A stretch of 64,000 nucleotides of DNA from Galaxea fascicularis (taxonomy: Eukaryota > Cnidaria > Anthozoa > Scleractinia > Euphylliidae). The DNA is taken from assembly GCA_948470475.1 (NCBI GenBank), contig OX419338.1, forward strand, positions 6,769,705 to 6,833,704, read 5' to 3'. The translations under genes and the position numbers were made by a program. Below, in pieces: positions 20,501 to 32,021 of the stretch; position 1 is the first letter of the stretch, and the number at the start of each line of letters is the position of its first letter. The notes below the pieces were generated by a model that worked only from the letters and a program-made list of their open reading frames with translations, did no database searches and was not told the DNA's origin.

Positions 20501-23500
20501 AACACAACAGAGTTAAGAATCCCAACTGGCGGGAGGCAAACCAGTTGGCTATTTACAAGGATGACCGAGGAGTTAATCCAGGCACGAACCCAGAACAGCT
20601 CCAGCTAGTGATCAGAGCGGGATTTGAACCCGGGTCACCGCATTGTAATCCAGTGCCCTAACAACTCGGCGATCCTGCCTCCCTGCAAGTCCCTTTTACA
20701 GTTAAAAGGCAGCTGGAGTCAAAAAGAAAGTGTCAGATAAAGGAAGACCATTTAAGAATTGAGTCACTCGGACGGTGTTAAAAGAAATTCTGGGTTAAAT
20801 GCGCGATTTTCTCCCAGAGAGGACATCTCATGAAAAGACAGAATCAACTTCACAAAACAAAAAACTGGAGGCATCCTCCTGATTTTAATGACAATGATGA
20901 CAACAATAATAACAACATGAAAGAAAGTGGATCAGTAATACAACATGAGCGCGAACACTGATGTAGTTTGCTTTGTTGTACACCATCCGCCCTAGTTACT
21001 TACACCGGTACTATTCCAACTGATGAACATTGATTATAAAAGAACCGTAGTCATTACCTTACAAGTACCGTCGTAGCAGTGCTAAACAAGAAATGTAATG
21101 TAATTTCGACCGCAAGTGAACTCCGGGACCTCGATCAAACGCCCCAGCGTTTATTTGGAAATTTGCAGTTTTGACCCTGCTTTAGAACGAGGCCTGCGAT
21201 AATCGGGATCTGGCGTTAAATTGATAAAATTCGTCAAAAGAGTGTCAACTTACCGATTTACATTTAACCTTTTTTCTGTAGTTTGTGCGTCACCTTTGGG
21301 TATGGAAGATAACCGTATTGGTAACTCTGCCTTGACAGCCTCCTCTGAGGTAGGATTTCAAACGTTATACGTTTATAATTAAAGATAGAAGTGGTAAAGA
21401 CTATTTCTGGGACCTGATTAATATAATAAATCCTTGAACGGTGTGTAGCTGCTTAAAATGAACCATGGTAAACGGTGTATGGAAAGAAAGAAAGTGACTC
21501 GTTTTTCATGTCTAGTCCTTCATTTATAAGTGAATCTATGAGATTTTCATAGAATTTTAAATAGTGTGCGTTTCACCTGTTTGGAAGGTAAGCTGTCATC
21601 GCAGTATTATCTCAGATTAACTGGGTAGTTTTAATGGGAAATGGCAGAACTTTTCAGTGATCTACTTCGAATTGTTTACATTTCCTGGTTAAACAAAATG
21701 TCTTCCAAAGGTCAAATTAGACCAACTTGCATGGGGCCGCTCGCCTAAGAAATAACTTTTGCCAAGAAAAAAATTATACCACGTTCAAAAACGGCTGTTG
21801 TACTTGCTAGAATTGAATTTTGAAAGAATTCTACACAATACCGAGTATGTTTTGAGATGTTTGAAAACCGTATGTAATTTTCGATTTTCAAAGTCGGTTG
21901 TCTTCGCTTGCACGCCAGGAATTCAGAATTATAAAGGTAAGCCTAAAATATCATGAAAGCAGCTCAGCAATACCTCCTAAATAAAATTATAAACTAATGA
22001 AAACCATAATTTGCTATGCGCCTTCACGCGAGTTCGATTATTGACCTCATTTCTGTGATTTTTCTAATTTACGGGTCGTCGACGGTTTTTCGTAATTTTC
22101 TCAAAAATGTAAAACCTCTAGAACCTAAGACTTATATCACGATTCTTAGCATACCATATCAAGGAGTCCATTTTTCCGACCTTGTGCCATCCCTCACGCG
22201 ATGGTTAGGGAGAGTGGCTCTTAAGACACTTAAATAAATTTGTTGGCTCGTTTTGCTCGATGATAACATTTTGTAATGTCTTTTTTATTGCAAGTGGGAC
22301 TGGAAACACGGCCCTACGAATGCCAGGCTCAACAGACCTGCTGGAGGAGGTACAACGGGCGCCTGGTCTGCAAGAACAAACGATGCGTATCAGTGGATTC
22401 AAGTCACCTTTCCGGGTGTGGTGAAAGTAACTGCGATTGGAATCCAAGGGCGACAAGACTCGAACCAGTGGGTAACCAAGTTCAAAATGGCTTGCAGCAA
22501 TAACGGTGCAGACTTTGTCACACAAGACAAGGTAAGGGCTCGGCGTCAAAGACTTATTGAGTCTCTAGATAAACAATAAAAGCATTTACCCCAGGCATTA
22601 GGGAGTTTAAGCAACGAGGACGGCAACGGCAACGAGAACGCCACAAAACAATAGGCTTAATGAGCAAAAACAATCGCTCTGCACGTGCGTTTACATTTTG
22701 GTACATTTTTTTGCCGTACTCTGCGAAACAACAACGTGAAATGACCAAATTTTAGGTTTTCTCGAGAACGTGAGCGTATTACCGCAAAATCTTCTTTCTT
22801 TTTTTTGTTTTTACACCGCTCACAGTAATTTAGACCCTGGACAGTTCGCCAACATTTTGCATGTCAAACAAATTGGAATAATCACGAAAAAGTTATGAAA
22901 ACGAGAAGTTATATTTTGAAACGACGTTCGCGTTGCCGTCGCCGTCGTCGTTGCTTAAACTCCCTTTGACGTTTGTGGGCAAGTGGGGGCTCAGAGGCCA
23001 GGAAAAAGCAATAGCGGATAAATTTAGCGTTTACTCGTTTTGGTTTATCACTTTTCTTCGCGTAGTTACTGCCATGTACTAATAAAAAAGGAAAATAAGT
23101 TAAAATCGTGACTTTTTTGGTAAAGGTATACACAGGAAACAGTAATCGTGACGGGATTGTTATCAATGATTTGCAACAAGCAGTGCAAGGTCGAGCATTT
23201 CGCATAATTCCAACACAATGGGATGGACACATATCACTGAGAATGGAGCTGTATGGCTGTCACATCAAGTCCAGTAAGTCTGATGTGTTGTGTTACATTT
23301 AGATGTTAGGGATAAGGAACCGCTAGTCCTAGCAATAATGGCATCTTATTAGTATTTGGTGTCCTATTATACTGCTTGTTAGTGCGAAGAACATACGTCT
23401 TTCAGTTATGAAGTGAACTGAGGATGCCTTGTTTTACCATAAAAACGCTATAAATGAGAATAAAGTCAGCCGTCTTTCCCCCCCCCCCTCCCCTCCCCCC

Positions 23501-26500
23501 TGTGGGTTAGGGGGAGGGGACGGCTGACATTTCAAAATAAGAATAAAGTACGTGTAAAAAAGAGAGAGGTTTGTAGAGACACAGCAAACCCAATCGTAAT
23601 ATGTGAGACCTGGGTTCTGTTTACGGATTTAGATATTGGTGTTATGTACCCGAGAGTAAGTCAAAATGAAATAGAAGTCAGTTATCTTTAATTACTTATG
23701 GTTACCTCATGTGTTCGGAGCATTCACACGTGAAAATTGCAGGAAATTGAGTCGCATTGTAGTTGTACCTACAAGCCGCCTAGCCTGCGAGCAAGCTCTC
23801 TCTGGGGGAGGAGCTGGGAGGAGGGAGAGAGTTTGCTCGCAGGCTACAAGCCGGCATATTATAGAGATCATCCATGGTCTGAGTTGCCGAAGAAAAACTG
23901 AAAAGAATACGAAATAAAACACTCTTACCTTTAATTGAATGTCCCTTGGTGTATTCTGGGTGGGTTAAATGCCATTTTGATAAAATTTCAACATTGGCAG
24001 AAGTTATTGTTTGTCGGAAGTAGTTTTTGGGCGGTCCCCTGGCCGGCCTGCATAACTACGACGAAATCGGTGTCAGTGATGGCAGAGTGGACGATAAACG
24101 CGGGAAGGCTGTTGCTAAATCCGTACTAAATAGAACGGCAAAGATTATAGTCACCTGGACATCTAAACAACATAACCTAACTCCTTGTTCTATGCTCTTT
24201 GCAGTTTGCGCCTCCCCTCTGGGAATGGAAAACAGAGCTATCTCGGACTCCGCCATATCGGCCTCTTCTGAGGTAAGACCGTACAACTCATGATGACCCT
24301 TTTCAAAAACGGATTTAGACTCTTAAGTAAAGATAACAGCTAATTTACCGCTAAGTGGAAATACCTACCTGCGAACACATTACTCTAATAAAACAAACAA
24401 AAACTCAGATGCTATTAATTTATATTTACAAAATATAGCTGACAGGTCGTAAGTGAGTCTATTCACCTCAGTGCATAATTAATATTCAGCTCATAATCAT
24501 TTTAATTAAGTATTTCAACATCGCAAATTCTCCTACCCGTGAAGAGCGCATTTTAGTTAAGTCTGTGGGTAAATTGGGCGAATGAAAGGAAGAAGGGTAG
24601 AAAAGGATATACACATAATCCAGTTAGTCTGCAAAGGGGCTCAGGGGCACCTTTACTCTATTTAATTTATTTTGTTTTATTTAATCAGTTTGCCAACAAA
24701 GGCAGGGGACTTAATGTTCTATTGTGTTGTCACCTACAATGTGTATCACCCAACGGTGTTGTAATGGCGGACTATCTGGCCTCTGTCTGCTAATTATTCA
24801 CTTTAAATTTTTATTTTCAACCACCATAAAAACCAATATTTTCCGATTTTCCTTAATTTTTAACTCCCCCAACTTTTATTTCTAAAACTAATGCAAAAAA
24901 TTATCAAAAAACTCACAATTACTGTAGCAAGGAATCCAACGTAATGGAACCCATTTTTCTATATTGAGCAAAATTGGACGAGGCAGGAAATCTTCGGAAC
25001 TTGAATGCCCCCTTAAGCCGTAAACAGAACCGCGATCCGCTGGAGTACTGTAGTCATACTTTTATAATTACCAAATGGTCGGGAAAGCAGCAAATAAATC
25101 GTAAGTTTTTAAAAGATTAAGGTATTTTTTAATCTGTAAGACATATTTCGATGTGACCCCTGGTTTTTCAAACAATCTTTGTAACTGACCACGTTGTGAG
25201 TCATATCGAAAATGTCTTACAGATTGAAAATAATCTTTTTAAAAGTTACGTTCATAGTTACACTTTTTAAAGTTTAATGAAGCTATCTCTCGTAAAGGCA
25301 GGTTAATTAATGGGTTTTTACTCCTGAACCTCTTAAGAGCGCTTAAATAAATCACTTGACGTATTTTTCTCGCTGATAACGCACGCTGTGATTGCGGGCC
25401 GAATTTTACTCAGTACGGCCCGCTAAACTTGAAACTGGTCCTGTGGTTTCCTCTTCCCGATTAACCTCAGAGATATCATAAATATCTTACTTAACGGCGT
25501 TTTTTCGGCCCGTACTGTAACGTTACAGAACCTCGTTTTTTCTCGTTGATTTATGGGAAACAACTCGGTCCATAACTCCACAGTACGGACCGGCGACAGA
25601 ACGAGGTTAGTAAGAGGTTGGTATTGTTCTGTTTTGTGGCAAGTGGGCCAGCGACCATACGATATTGGCCTGCATAATTAATGTTCAGGTACATAATTAT
25701 TCCAAATTTGAACACAATAACAAGAATATCTGAAATTTTCCGATCCCGTTGAGACGTAACCAGGGCGATCCACTCGAGTGGTATAGTCAGACTTTCAGAA
25801 TTCTTTGAGACTTTTTAAGTTTCCATGTAATCTAAACATCCCTAACTTTTGAACCTGTTAAGACGCTTAAATAAATTTCTTGGCTTATTTTGCTCGTAGA
25901 GAACATTTTATAATGTCTTTTTTTATTGCAAGTGGGCTAGCAGCCATGGACCGACGAACGCCAGGTTCCACAGACCCGCTGGTGGAGGTAAAACGGGCGC
26001 TTGGTCTGCAAGAACAAACGACAAAAATCAATGGATTCAAGTCACTTTTATTGATGATATCACCAACGTTACTGCTGTGGGAATCCAAGGCAGACAGGAC
26101 TCGGACCAGTGGGTGACCAAGTTTAAAATCGCTTACAGTGTCGATGGAACAACATTTACCACGCATCAAAAAGTAAGTTGATCAAGTTACTAGCCCACGT
26201 ATCTTGAAACCTTACAATCACCAATACGTACTGTAAAAAGTGTTTATTTTCTTATCTGCCAATCGAAACAGTAGTCTTACTATTGTCAGTTTTAGCAGTT
26301 TTTGGGACCGAGGGCTAAAAATAGCCAGCTTGCATTCGCAGTGTCGCATAGGGGCGACTTGGTTGGACAAGTTGCAGTGTTTCTTAAGGACAGGGAAAGT
26401 AAGCCAGACATCTGAAATTTTGCCAGCCACGGCAGTTTCTATACATTCTATACCAAAAATTCCGTTTCCTGTCATGGCACCTCTTTTTACGAGTCGTTGT

Positions 26501-29500
26501 GTGAGTGGGTGCTGCTGGTCAATATGTTGCGACCAATAGTTTGCGTGACATTCAATTTCTAGTGCTAAGGTGTCACACGGAAGGGGTTTCTGTGTAGAAT
26601 GGGTGATGTGTCTCGTGGGAGCAGCAGTCTGTAGTATCTTACTACACCACTGATACCTACCTATACACCACATACACTTAATGTATATCGTGTTTACTTA
26701 TAACGCCTTCTTGCACAATACTTACGCTACATTAAGTTGCACTACATTAACTTTTCACTGTGAATTACAGTTGATTTATTTACAACGTTATTGTTTGGAT
26801 GATAGTTGTTCAAGTCACTAATAAGAATTTTGTTTGTTACTTACACTATATAGGGTATTAATTTTCTAGAATTTAATAGATTATTCAATAAATAGGTAGC
26901 GAAAAGGAACAAATCAAAACACAAAAGCTGAGAAGAAAAAGGGCACAATATAATTTTATAAGGACAGAAAAAAATTCCATTTGTTCCTAAATTCTTTCTC
27001 CTTATTACAAGTCGGACTGCAATGTACTTTTCTATATTAATCCTTTCACGCACAAGTGAGACAAAATCATCGAATTTGTACGTTATGGTATTTAAAGCGT
27101 TAACATATAAGAAATATTTACCCAAAATAATGAGATGGTTGAGGGCTGAACAGTAGGTTTCACAACGAATAATTCCGAACATAAAGGCTCTAGTTCTGAC
27201 ACTCCTGGAATCTATTCCAAAAGAATTTGCGTGCGTGCAGTTTACTGCCAAAGGGTCTGGCACTCAGACGGACAAAAGGGACAGAAAGGCGAGGCAACCT
27301 TTTCATTTTGTGTAACAAGCTATTTGTTGGTAGAATTTTGTGAATGATTTTGTATCGGAACATCGCCAATTTCATTTCTCTCGTGGCTTTGAATGGTAGG
27401 AGGTAGATTTTAGTCAAGTCACTTTTCTCGACGTCAGACGCTAAAAGTTTTTTCTCAGAAGTTGGTGGAGGTAGATCTTCAAGGTTAAGCAGGAGAAGCA
27501 GTCTGTAGTATCGATGATGTAATCAAATGAGATCGAGCGGAATTATGGGTTATTAGATGAGAGCACATGGTTGACACGTGTTTTGGGTTGAATCCGAATG
27601 TTTCATGTATTGTGAAACACTACATAGTCTGTGCCCCAGTAGGCACTGAGAGAGCCACTCTGTCTGTCTTGCATTGTACACGCGTTTTATTTAGCCATTT
27701 CAGCGTTTATTTGTTCAGGTTTACTCTGAAAACCACGACAGGAATGGCATAGTGGTAGACAGTTTGTAGCACCCGTCAAGGCCCGTGCAATCCGTATTCT
27801 GCCAGTCTAGTGTATGGCGTCAGGCATGGGAAGCACTCATGGAAGTTCTTCGGACCAGCCCTTTGGTCCAAACGGAGCCCAGGAGACAGAGATACAGGCG
27901 TTAACGGCCTTTGTGGCCAATATTAGAAAATGAAATCTCGCTGGCTTGGTGGAGAACGACTTTTGTAGTGGCAACTGCCCCACGTACAGTAGCTAGAATT
28001 GTAGATATAGATTCGAATTAAGTAAACATTAATTTCTGAAAATGTACTTTATTATCGGATATAGTTTTTGTAGCCTAAGGATCTTATTGTTGTAAATTTT
28101 AAAGATTATTGTATGTTTTAATTAGGGTGTACCCGATTAGTAAGCCTATTATAGGCTATTAGGATTAGACACTGAAATAAAGTTGTTGTTGTTGTTGTTA
28201 TTATTATTATTATTATTATTATCATTACGTGTTTTTTTTTTAGCCAATTCAGCGTTTATTTTTTCAGCTGTACTCTGGAAACCACAACAGGAATGGCATG
28301 GTAGTCAACAGCTTGGTAGCACCCGTCACGGCCCGTGCAATCCGTATTCTGCCAGTAGAATGGTACCGTCATATTTCGTTGAGGTTGGAGCTGTACGGTT
28401 GTGACATCAAATCAGGTGCCTCTGTGTACATTCTGAATTTTGTCTTGTTACTGAATGAAAAATACTGTTAAGTAAATACTTATAAGGAGTGTTGTTATGA
28501 AGTTGTTACATTCATGATTTGACGAAGGTCAAGTACACCAATACACGCCATATTGAGTTAGCAGACTTTTTAACGTGACTATTTCTCACATTTATATGTG
28601 GCATTTTCACCGTGTAGGATGTGCGTCATCGCTGGGTTTGAGAAATATGCAACTTCCTGATTCATCCCTATCCGCTTCATCTGAGGTAGGCAACTTGATC
28701 AGAGATGGCAAGGGAATGACATGCTCAACAAATATTTAGATTCAAATGAGAGTGCTTTGTATGGGTCTGTATGGTCATTTATCGAGACATGCTGAGACTG
28801 GCCACTAGCAGACGCTTGTGAACACTGGAACGATGTCAGGCTAGGTTACCTACGTTTTGTGAGCAAAGCGCAACTTTAACTGCGATAAATCCTAAAGAAT
28901 AAAGAGATTAAGCACCACGTTTACGGCAAACAGCAACGGCTGAGATGTTCACATGTCCTATTTTTCCCGCCATTTTTCACGTTTTCAAGGTGAAGAGGTT
29001 TGTTTTCACGTTCATGAGAAACGTGAGTAAAAACTGAATTTTTAATTGTTGTCAGATGCATTAGCGATCCAGTCCATTTGGGGTATACGCGAAGCTTAAG
29101 CACAACACGCGATGATTACTGATGGCAAACGGCAAGCAGTCGTTTGCCGGTTGCCGTAAACGTGGTGCTTCGTCTCTCTAATAAGAAAAGTCCTTAAACC
29201 TAGGTTTTTACTTTGAGGCTTAAATTTATTTTATTCATTTATTTATTTATTTACCCTTCTCCGGAGGAAGGTAACGAACCGCTTCCAATAAATCTATTGC
29301 ATATATGCAGGAGTCTTGTTTCTCTTATGGAGAAGTTTTCCTCGAAAACAATCTAAACGATGGTGTGAAACCAAGCAATCATTTTTCCAAACCAGGCTTT
29401 TGTTTTGGGCAGCCTTTCTTCATATGTCTGTAAATATTCGCTTTGGAGATAAATTTACCGCATTTGAAACATTCAACTTATTATTGCAAAAATCGCTAAC

Positions 29501-31063
29501 TGGGAGCCCTAAAACGTCATCAATCCCATAGATCATTGCGTGTTCCAAGATGGCGACCACTGGTGAACTTGCAAGGCTAACAGCTCGAAATTTGGAAGTC
29601 AATTTTCGGTAAAACGGGTTGCGATCTATAATTCTTTACATATTTTTCTGGATTCTGTGTGAGGTTTGAAGCAATTTGTGGTATTAGTGTTATAACACAA
29701 TTGGCTCCCTTTAAGACTAAAGACTAAATCGAAGACCCACGTGTAGAAAAGTGAGAAAATTAAAACAGACAGCATCTTTAACTTTAACGTTAAACGAGCG
29801 GCACTGAGCCGACTTCTCCTTCAAAACGAAACCAGGACATTGAGGATGTCACACAATTTTAGCGTCAGTGTTTGCGTAATGTCTGAAGCAATGGAAAAAC
29901 AAATGCCGATTCAGTTTGAGTTGATTCTTGGGTAACACTCATTGAAATCACGGCAGTCGTCAAATGAATGCAAATACCGTCAAAATTCTGTCGTTCTCTA
30001 GATACAAACAAGACAGGATTCATCAGACGTCTGCTCGTAACGTGATAACAGGGACGGCCTTTCCGATGTGGTGGGCACGGGAAAAAATCAATCTATTTGG
30101 TTGAACTGTTGCTCATGGCAGAAAAAGTAAATCAAGCATAACCCACTTTGTTGGTCAGAAGCTTAAAAGTTAGTTAGCAGAAATTATGCTGTTGAGAATC
30201 CGCCCATGCCAATGCAGACATGTTGGTGTGCCGAGGGGAACTTTTTGCAGGAAATGTTTTCGAAAAGTTTGTTTCAAAATGGCTGTGATTCTCTTTTCCT
30301 ACTTTTAGAAGTGGGTTATTTGACATTTTGCTTATTGCTATATTTAACGACGTTTTATTTCAAAGTGGGCCAGCAGCCATGGTCCTACTAACGCAAGGCT
30401 CGACAAACCTGCTGGTGGAGGCAAAACGGGCGCCTGGTCTGCGAGATCAAACAATGAAAACCAGTGGATTCAAGTCACCTTTCCCGGAGAAACCCGTGTA
30501 ACAGCAGTAGGAATTCAGGGCAGATCTGACGATGACCAGTGGGTTACTAGTTACAGAGTGTGGTACAGTGTTGATGGAATAAATTTCCGTTTGCAAGACA
30601 AGGTAAGTTCGAACTTACCAGCTGAATTAACTGGGCGGTGATACAGTCATCGCCGGTGATGAAGAACCAAATTTTACTTTTAAGAACACCAACAAAGATT
30701 TAAACATCTCATACTCTCTTGGTAAAAGTAAACATTTTCTCTTTTTTCCCTTGTAGTAAATTTGAGTCTTTCGTATGAGATGTCTTGTTACCAATGCGCA
30801 TATTTGCTTTAGTTGAAAACTGCTCTGATCCAGTGTAGGCCTAAATTCTAAAAGCCTTTCTATCAATTTTAAACTAGTTGTGCTAGTGTGTTTATCTTCA
30901 GTCATTTTTCCAAATATATAGGTTTACACAGGAAATAAAGACCGAAACAAAGTTGTCGTCCAAAATTTGGTCAGGCCTATCGTGGGTAAAGCCATCCGAA
31001 TCAACCCAGTTACATGGCACAATCACATATCACTGAGGATGGAACTCTATGGTTGCCGTAAAG
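17441..31063 (+). CDS. secreted protein with four tandem F5/8 type C (discoidin) domains
   Basis: Thirteen exons give about 649 residues before the unresolved 3' end. Exon 1 encodes a signal peptide (MKSVRFVLVAVALEMLHFGA). Then come four discoidin domains, each encoded by exons A, B and C. A carries the opening Cys with PLGM and ends ASSE. B carries HGPTNARL, TGAWSAR, QWIQV and QWVTKF. C carries RAFRI, HISLRMELYGC with the closing Cys. Every domain starts in phase 1 and ends in phase 1. Discoidin domains bind sugars or lipids outside cells, so an extracellular adhesion or matrix role is likely. No transmembrane or enzymatic part is seen. Introns contain MITEs and SINEs. The real C-terminus is not identified. 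Confidence 0.85.
17877..17944 (+). CDS. discoidin domain 1, exon A
   Basis: It encodes DCNSPLGMESKDIPDAYITA and SSE, with acceptor CCGTTAG and donor GAG|GTAACA. Phase 1 in, phase 0 out, 68 bp like the other A exons. Confidence 0.8.
18640..18825 (-). repeat. tRNA-derived SINE fragment
   Basis: On the minus strand TAGCTCAGTGGTTAGGGCAG (A box) and GGTTCGAATCC (B box) are spaced as in a tRNA. The arms do not fold into a full tRNA, and an AT-rich body follows. It lies in intron 2 of the discoidin gene. The downstream boundary is approximate. Confidence 0.55.
19361..19597 (+). CDS. discoidin domain 1, exon B
   Basis: 237 bp, phase 0 on both sides. It contains NHGPANARLNKPAGGGKTGA and QWVTKFKVAFS. 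The donor is ATA|GTACGT, weaker than AAG|GTAAG in domains 2 and 4. Confidence 0.8.
19897..20044 (+). CDS. discoidin domain 1, exon C
   Basis: 148 bp. It starts EYIGNSDRDSVVV and ends HISLRMELYGCHPPS with the closing Cys. Phase 0 in, phase 1 out. Confidence 0.85.
20424..20677 (-). repeat. tRNA-derived SINE, copy 1
   Basis: The minus-strand head GATCGCCGAGTTGTTAGGGC and B box GGGTTCAAATCC lead into a body shared with 40446-40700. The 3' tail is (AAAT)n-like. It lies between discoidin domains 1 and 2. Confidence 0.8.
20678..21281. other. intron remainder between discoidin domains 1 and 2
   Basis: No exon or clear repeat is seen apart from the SINE on its left. Confidence 0.4.
21282..21349 (+). 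CDS. discoidin domain 2, exon A
   Basis: 68 bp encoding VCASPLGMEDNRIGNSALTA and SSE. The acceptor is TTTTCTGTAG and the donor GAG|GTAGGA. Confidence 0.85.
22295..22531 (+). CDS. discoidin domain 2, exon B
   Basis: 237 bp. It contains KHGPTNARLNRPAGGGTTGA, QWIQVTFPGVVKVTAIGIQG and QWVTKFKMACS. The acceptor is TTTTATTGCAAG and the donor AAG|GTAAGG. Confidence 0.9.
22600..22965. repeat. 366-bp MITE, intact copy of the family found nested at 38-39.2 kb
   Basis: The ends AGGGAGTTTAAGCAACGA and TCGTTGCTTAAACTCCCT are inverted copies. Subterminal GACGGCAACG repeats occur at both ends. It lies in the intron between exons B and C of discoidin domain 2. Confidence 0.8.
23126..23273 (+). CDS. discoidin domain 2, exon C
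   Basis: 148 bp. It starts VYTGNSNRDGIVI and ends HISLRMELYGCHIKS. The donor is CCA|GTAAGT. Confidence 0.9.
23466..23529. repeat. short inverted repeat with C and G runs
   Basis: GTCAGCCGTC and GACGGCTGAC enclose runs of C and of G that can pair with each other. Confidence 0.65.
23779..23848. repeat. short inverted repeat
   Basis: TAGCCTGCGAGCAAGCTCTC pairs with GAGAGTTTGCTCGCAGGCTA, separated by a G/A-rich loop. Confidence 0.65.
24205..24272 (+). CDS. discoidin domain 3, exon A
   Basis: 68 bp encoding VCASPLGMENRAISDSAISA and SSE. The acceptor is CTCTTTGCAG and the donor GAG|GTAAGA. Confidence 0.85.
24273..25932. other. long intron of discoidin domain 3 (A to B)
   Basis: No exon is seen. 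An inverted repeat lies at about 25117-25246 (AAAGATTAAGGTATTTTTTA against a mirrored copy with TCTTACAGATTGAAAATAAT). Around 25410-25610 a motif CAGTACGG recurs in both orientations. Confidence 0.45.
25933..26172 (+). CDS. discoidin domain 3, exon B
   Basis: 240 bp, one codon longer than the other B exons (extra residue near FIDDITNVTAVG). It contains SSHGPTNARFHRPAGGGKTG and ends THQK|GTAAGT. Confidence 0.85.
26173..27684. other. intron of discoidin domain 3 (B to C), left part
   Basis: Open frames on the minus strand (26218-26673, 26841-27263) have no splice context I can support and no recognised motif. No gene is called. Confidence 0.35.
27685..27806 (+). pseudogene. broken duplicate of discoidin exon C3
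   Basis: It matches 28235-28362, including the acceptor tract and the first two thirds of the exon (TACTCTG, GGAATGGCAT, GCCCGTGCAATCCGTATTCT). It carries a stop (TAG) where the functional copy has TTGGTA, and it breaks off at GCCAGT. Confidence 0.8.
27807..28226 (+). mobile_element. retroelement-like 3' end with TTG/TTA tail
   Basis: About 420 bp between the two copies of exon C3, ending AAATAAAG then (TTG)n(TTA)n. This is the look of a LINE or SINE 3' end. No coding part is recognised. Confidence 0.45.
28268..28415 (+). CDS. discoidin domain 3, exon C (functional copy)
   Basis: 148 bp. It starts LYSGNHNRNGMVV and ends HISLRLELYGCDIKS. The acceptor is ATTTTTTCAG. A broken copy of its first part lies about 560 bp upstream. 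Confidence 0.85.
28618..28685 (+). CDS. discoidin domain 4, exon A
   Basis: 68 bp encoding GCASSLGLRNMQLPDSSLSA and SSE. It is the most diverged of the A exons but keeps the Cys and phase. Confidence 0.8.
28905..29175. repeat. MITE-like inverted repeat
   Basis: AAGCACCACGTTTACGGCAA near 28912 pairs with TTGCCGTAAACGTGGTGCTT ending near 29170. It lies in the intron between exons A and B of discoidin domain 4. Confidence 0.7.
29176..30365. other. intron of discoidin domain 4 (A to B), right part
   Basis: No exon or well-defined repeat is seen except a short TTTA run near 29235. Confidence 0.4.
30366..30602 (+). CDS. discoidin domain 4, exon B
   Basis: 237 bp. It contains SSHGPTNARLDKPAGGGKTG, QWIQVTFPGETRVTAVGIQG and QWVTSYRVWYS. 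The donor is AAG|GTAAGT. Confidence 0.9.
30922..31063 (+). CDS. discoidin domain 4, exon C
   Basis: 142 bp if it ends at AAAG|GTGACG, 6 bp shorter than the other C exons. It ends HISLRMELYGCRK. If the donor is not used, the frame reads on 29-30 codons through a hydrophobic stretch (VLLVLVVIS) to a stop at 31155. So this may be the terminal exon; no AATAAA is seen soon after. Confidence 0.75.
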
Positions 31064-32021
31064 GTGACGTCATTTATTTTGATCCTGTCTTACTTGTTCT
31101 TGTTGTTATTTCTAGGGTCCATACCATATTTATACGGAAAACCCGGAAAATATAGTTGATCAAATGGTACATACCATTCCATTTGAAACGCCAGTTTCAG
31201 AAATTATGGACCATCGGCTTGCACGTTTTCTGTTCTTTATGATTTTTCCAATTGATACTAGCACATTTTGGGATTTATCCATTTAGCGTTTGGAGAAGCT
31301 GCAGCACTGAATTTTTACACCTAAAATTTCCACCCGGATGGACCGTGTAAATGGGAAGACCATGTGTTTATTCAGGTTTATGCTACAAGTAGTCAACATG
31401 CTCAGGTTTTACTATGAAAAACAGGCTATTCCTACAGTAACAGGTGGAGCTCTATCGACGTTCCCTTAGAAGGCTGTTTAAAAAGGTTCAGATTGGCTTA
31501 TCAGAATGGAGTATCGCAACTCGCAAGTGGGGGAGTGTGTGTTTTTTTTTTTTTTAGTAAGAGCAGAATCAAACGCAAAAAAGGCTTTTCCCAATGGACC
31601 GGCCGTGTTTGCAAATGAATGTCAGAAAACAAAACCCAAAGCTATTAGCCTGAGCATTCACAACGGACATGAACAGTGCAATGAACCAATCAGGATTCGA
31701 AGCAATTTCATGTATTCAGCGCCGAGCGCGGGAAAATTCCTGCCCGCAATTCGCGCTTAGTTTTACTTCTCATTGGTTGAAAAAAGTGGTGCGAGTTTTA
31801 GCAGCCAATCACAGAGCGAAGTAAAGCAAACCCAAAGCAAACGCGAATTACTTCCGACACTCAACGAAAAATCTCCTCCACATGCAGCTGCCACAAAACA
31901 AAAATTGAGAAGAACTAGAGTTCGTTGAGCTCATGAAGTCGCAACACTTGAATTCTTTCTTTTTTGTCTGCTCCTCCCACAGTGCTCAGCCACACAGCGT
32001 TAACAATAAGTATTTATAGCT
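31064..32021. other. region after discoidin domain 4, no gene called
   Basis: At about 31750-31830 there is a segment (CATTGGTTGAAAAAAGTGG, then GCCAATCACAGAGCGAAG) that recurs at 51040-51090 in an ADGB intron. No terminal exon of the discoidin gene could be identified. Confidence 0.4.

Noticed and set aside
26841..27263. 140-codon minus-strand ORF in a discoidin intron
   Set aside because: AT-rich, no motif and no splice partners. Most likely chance.
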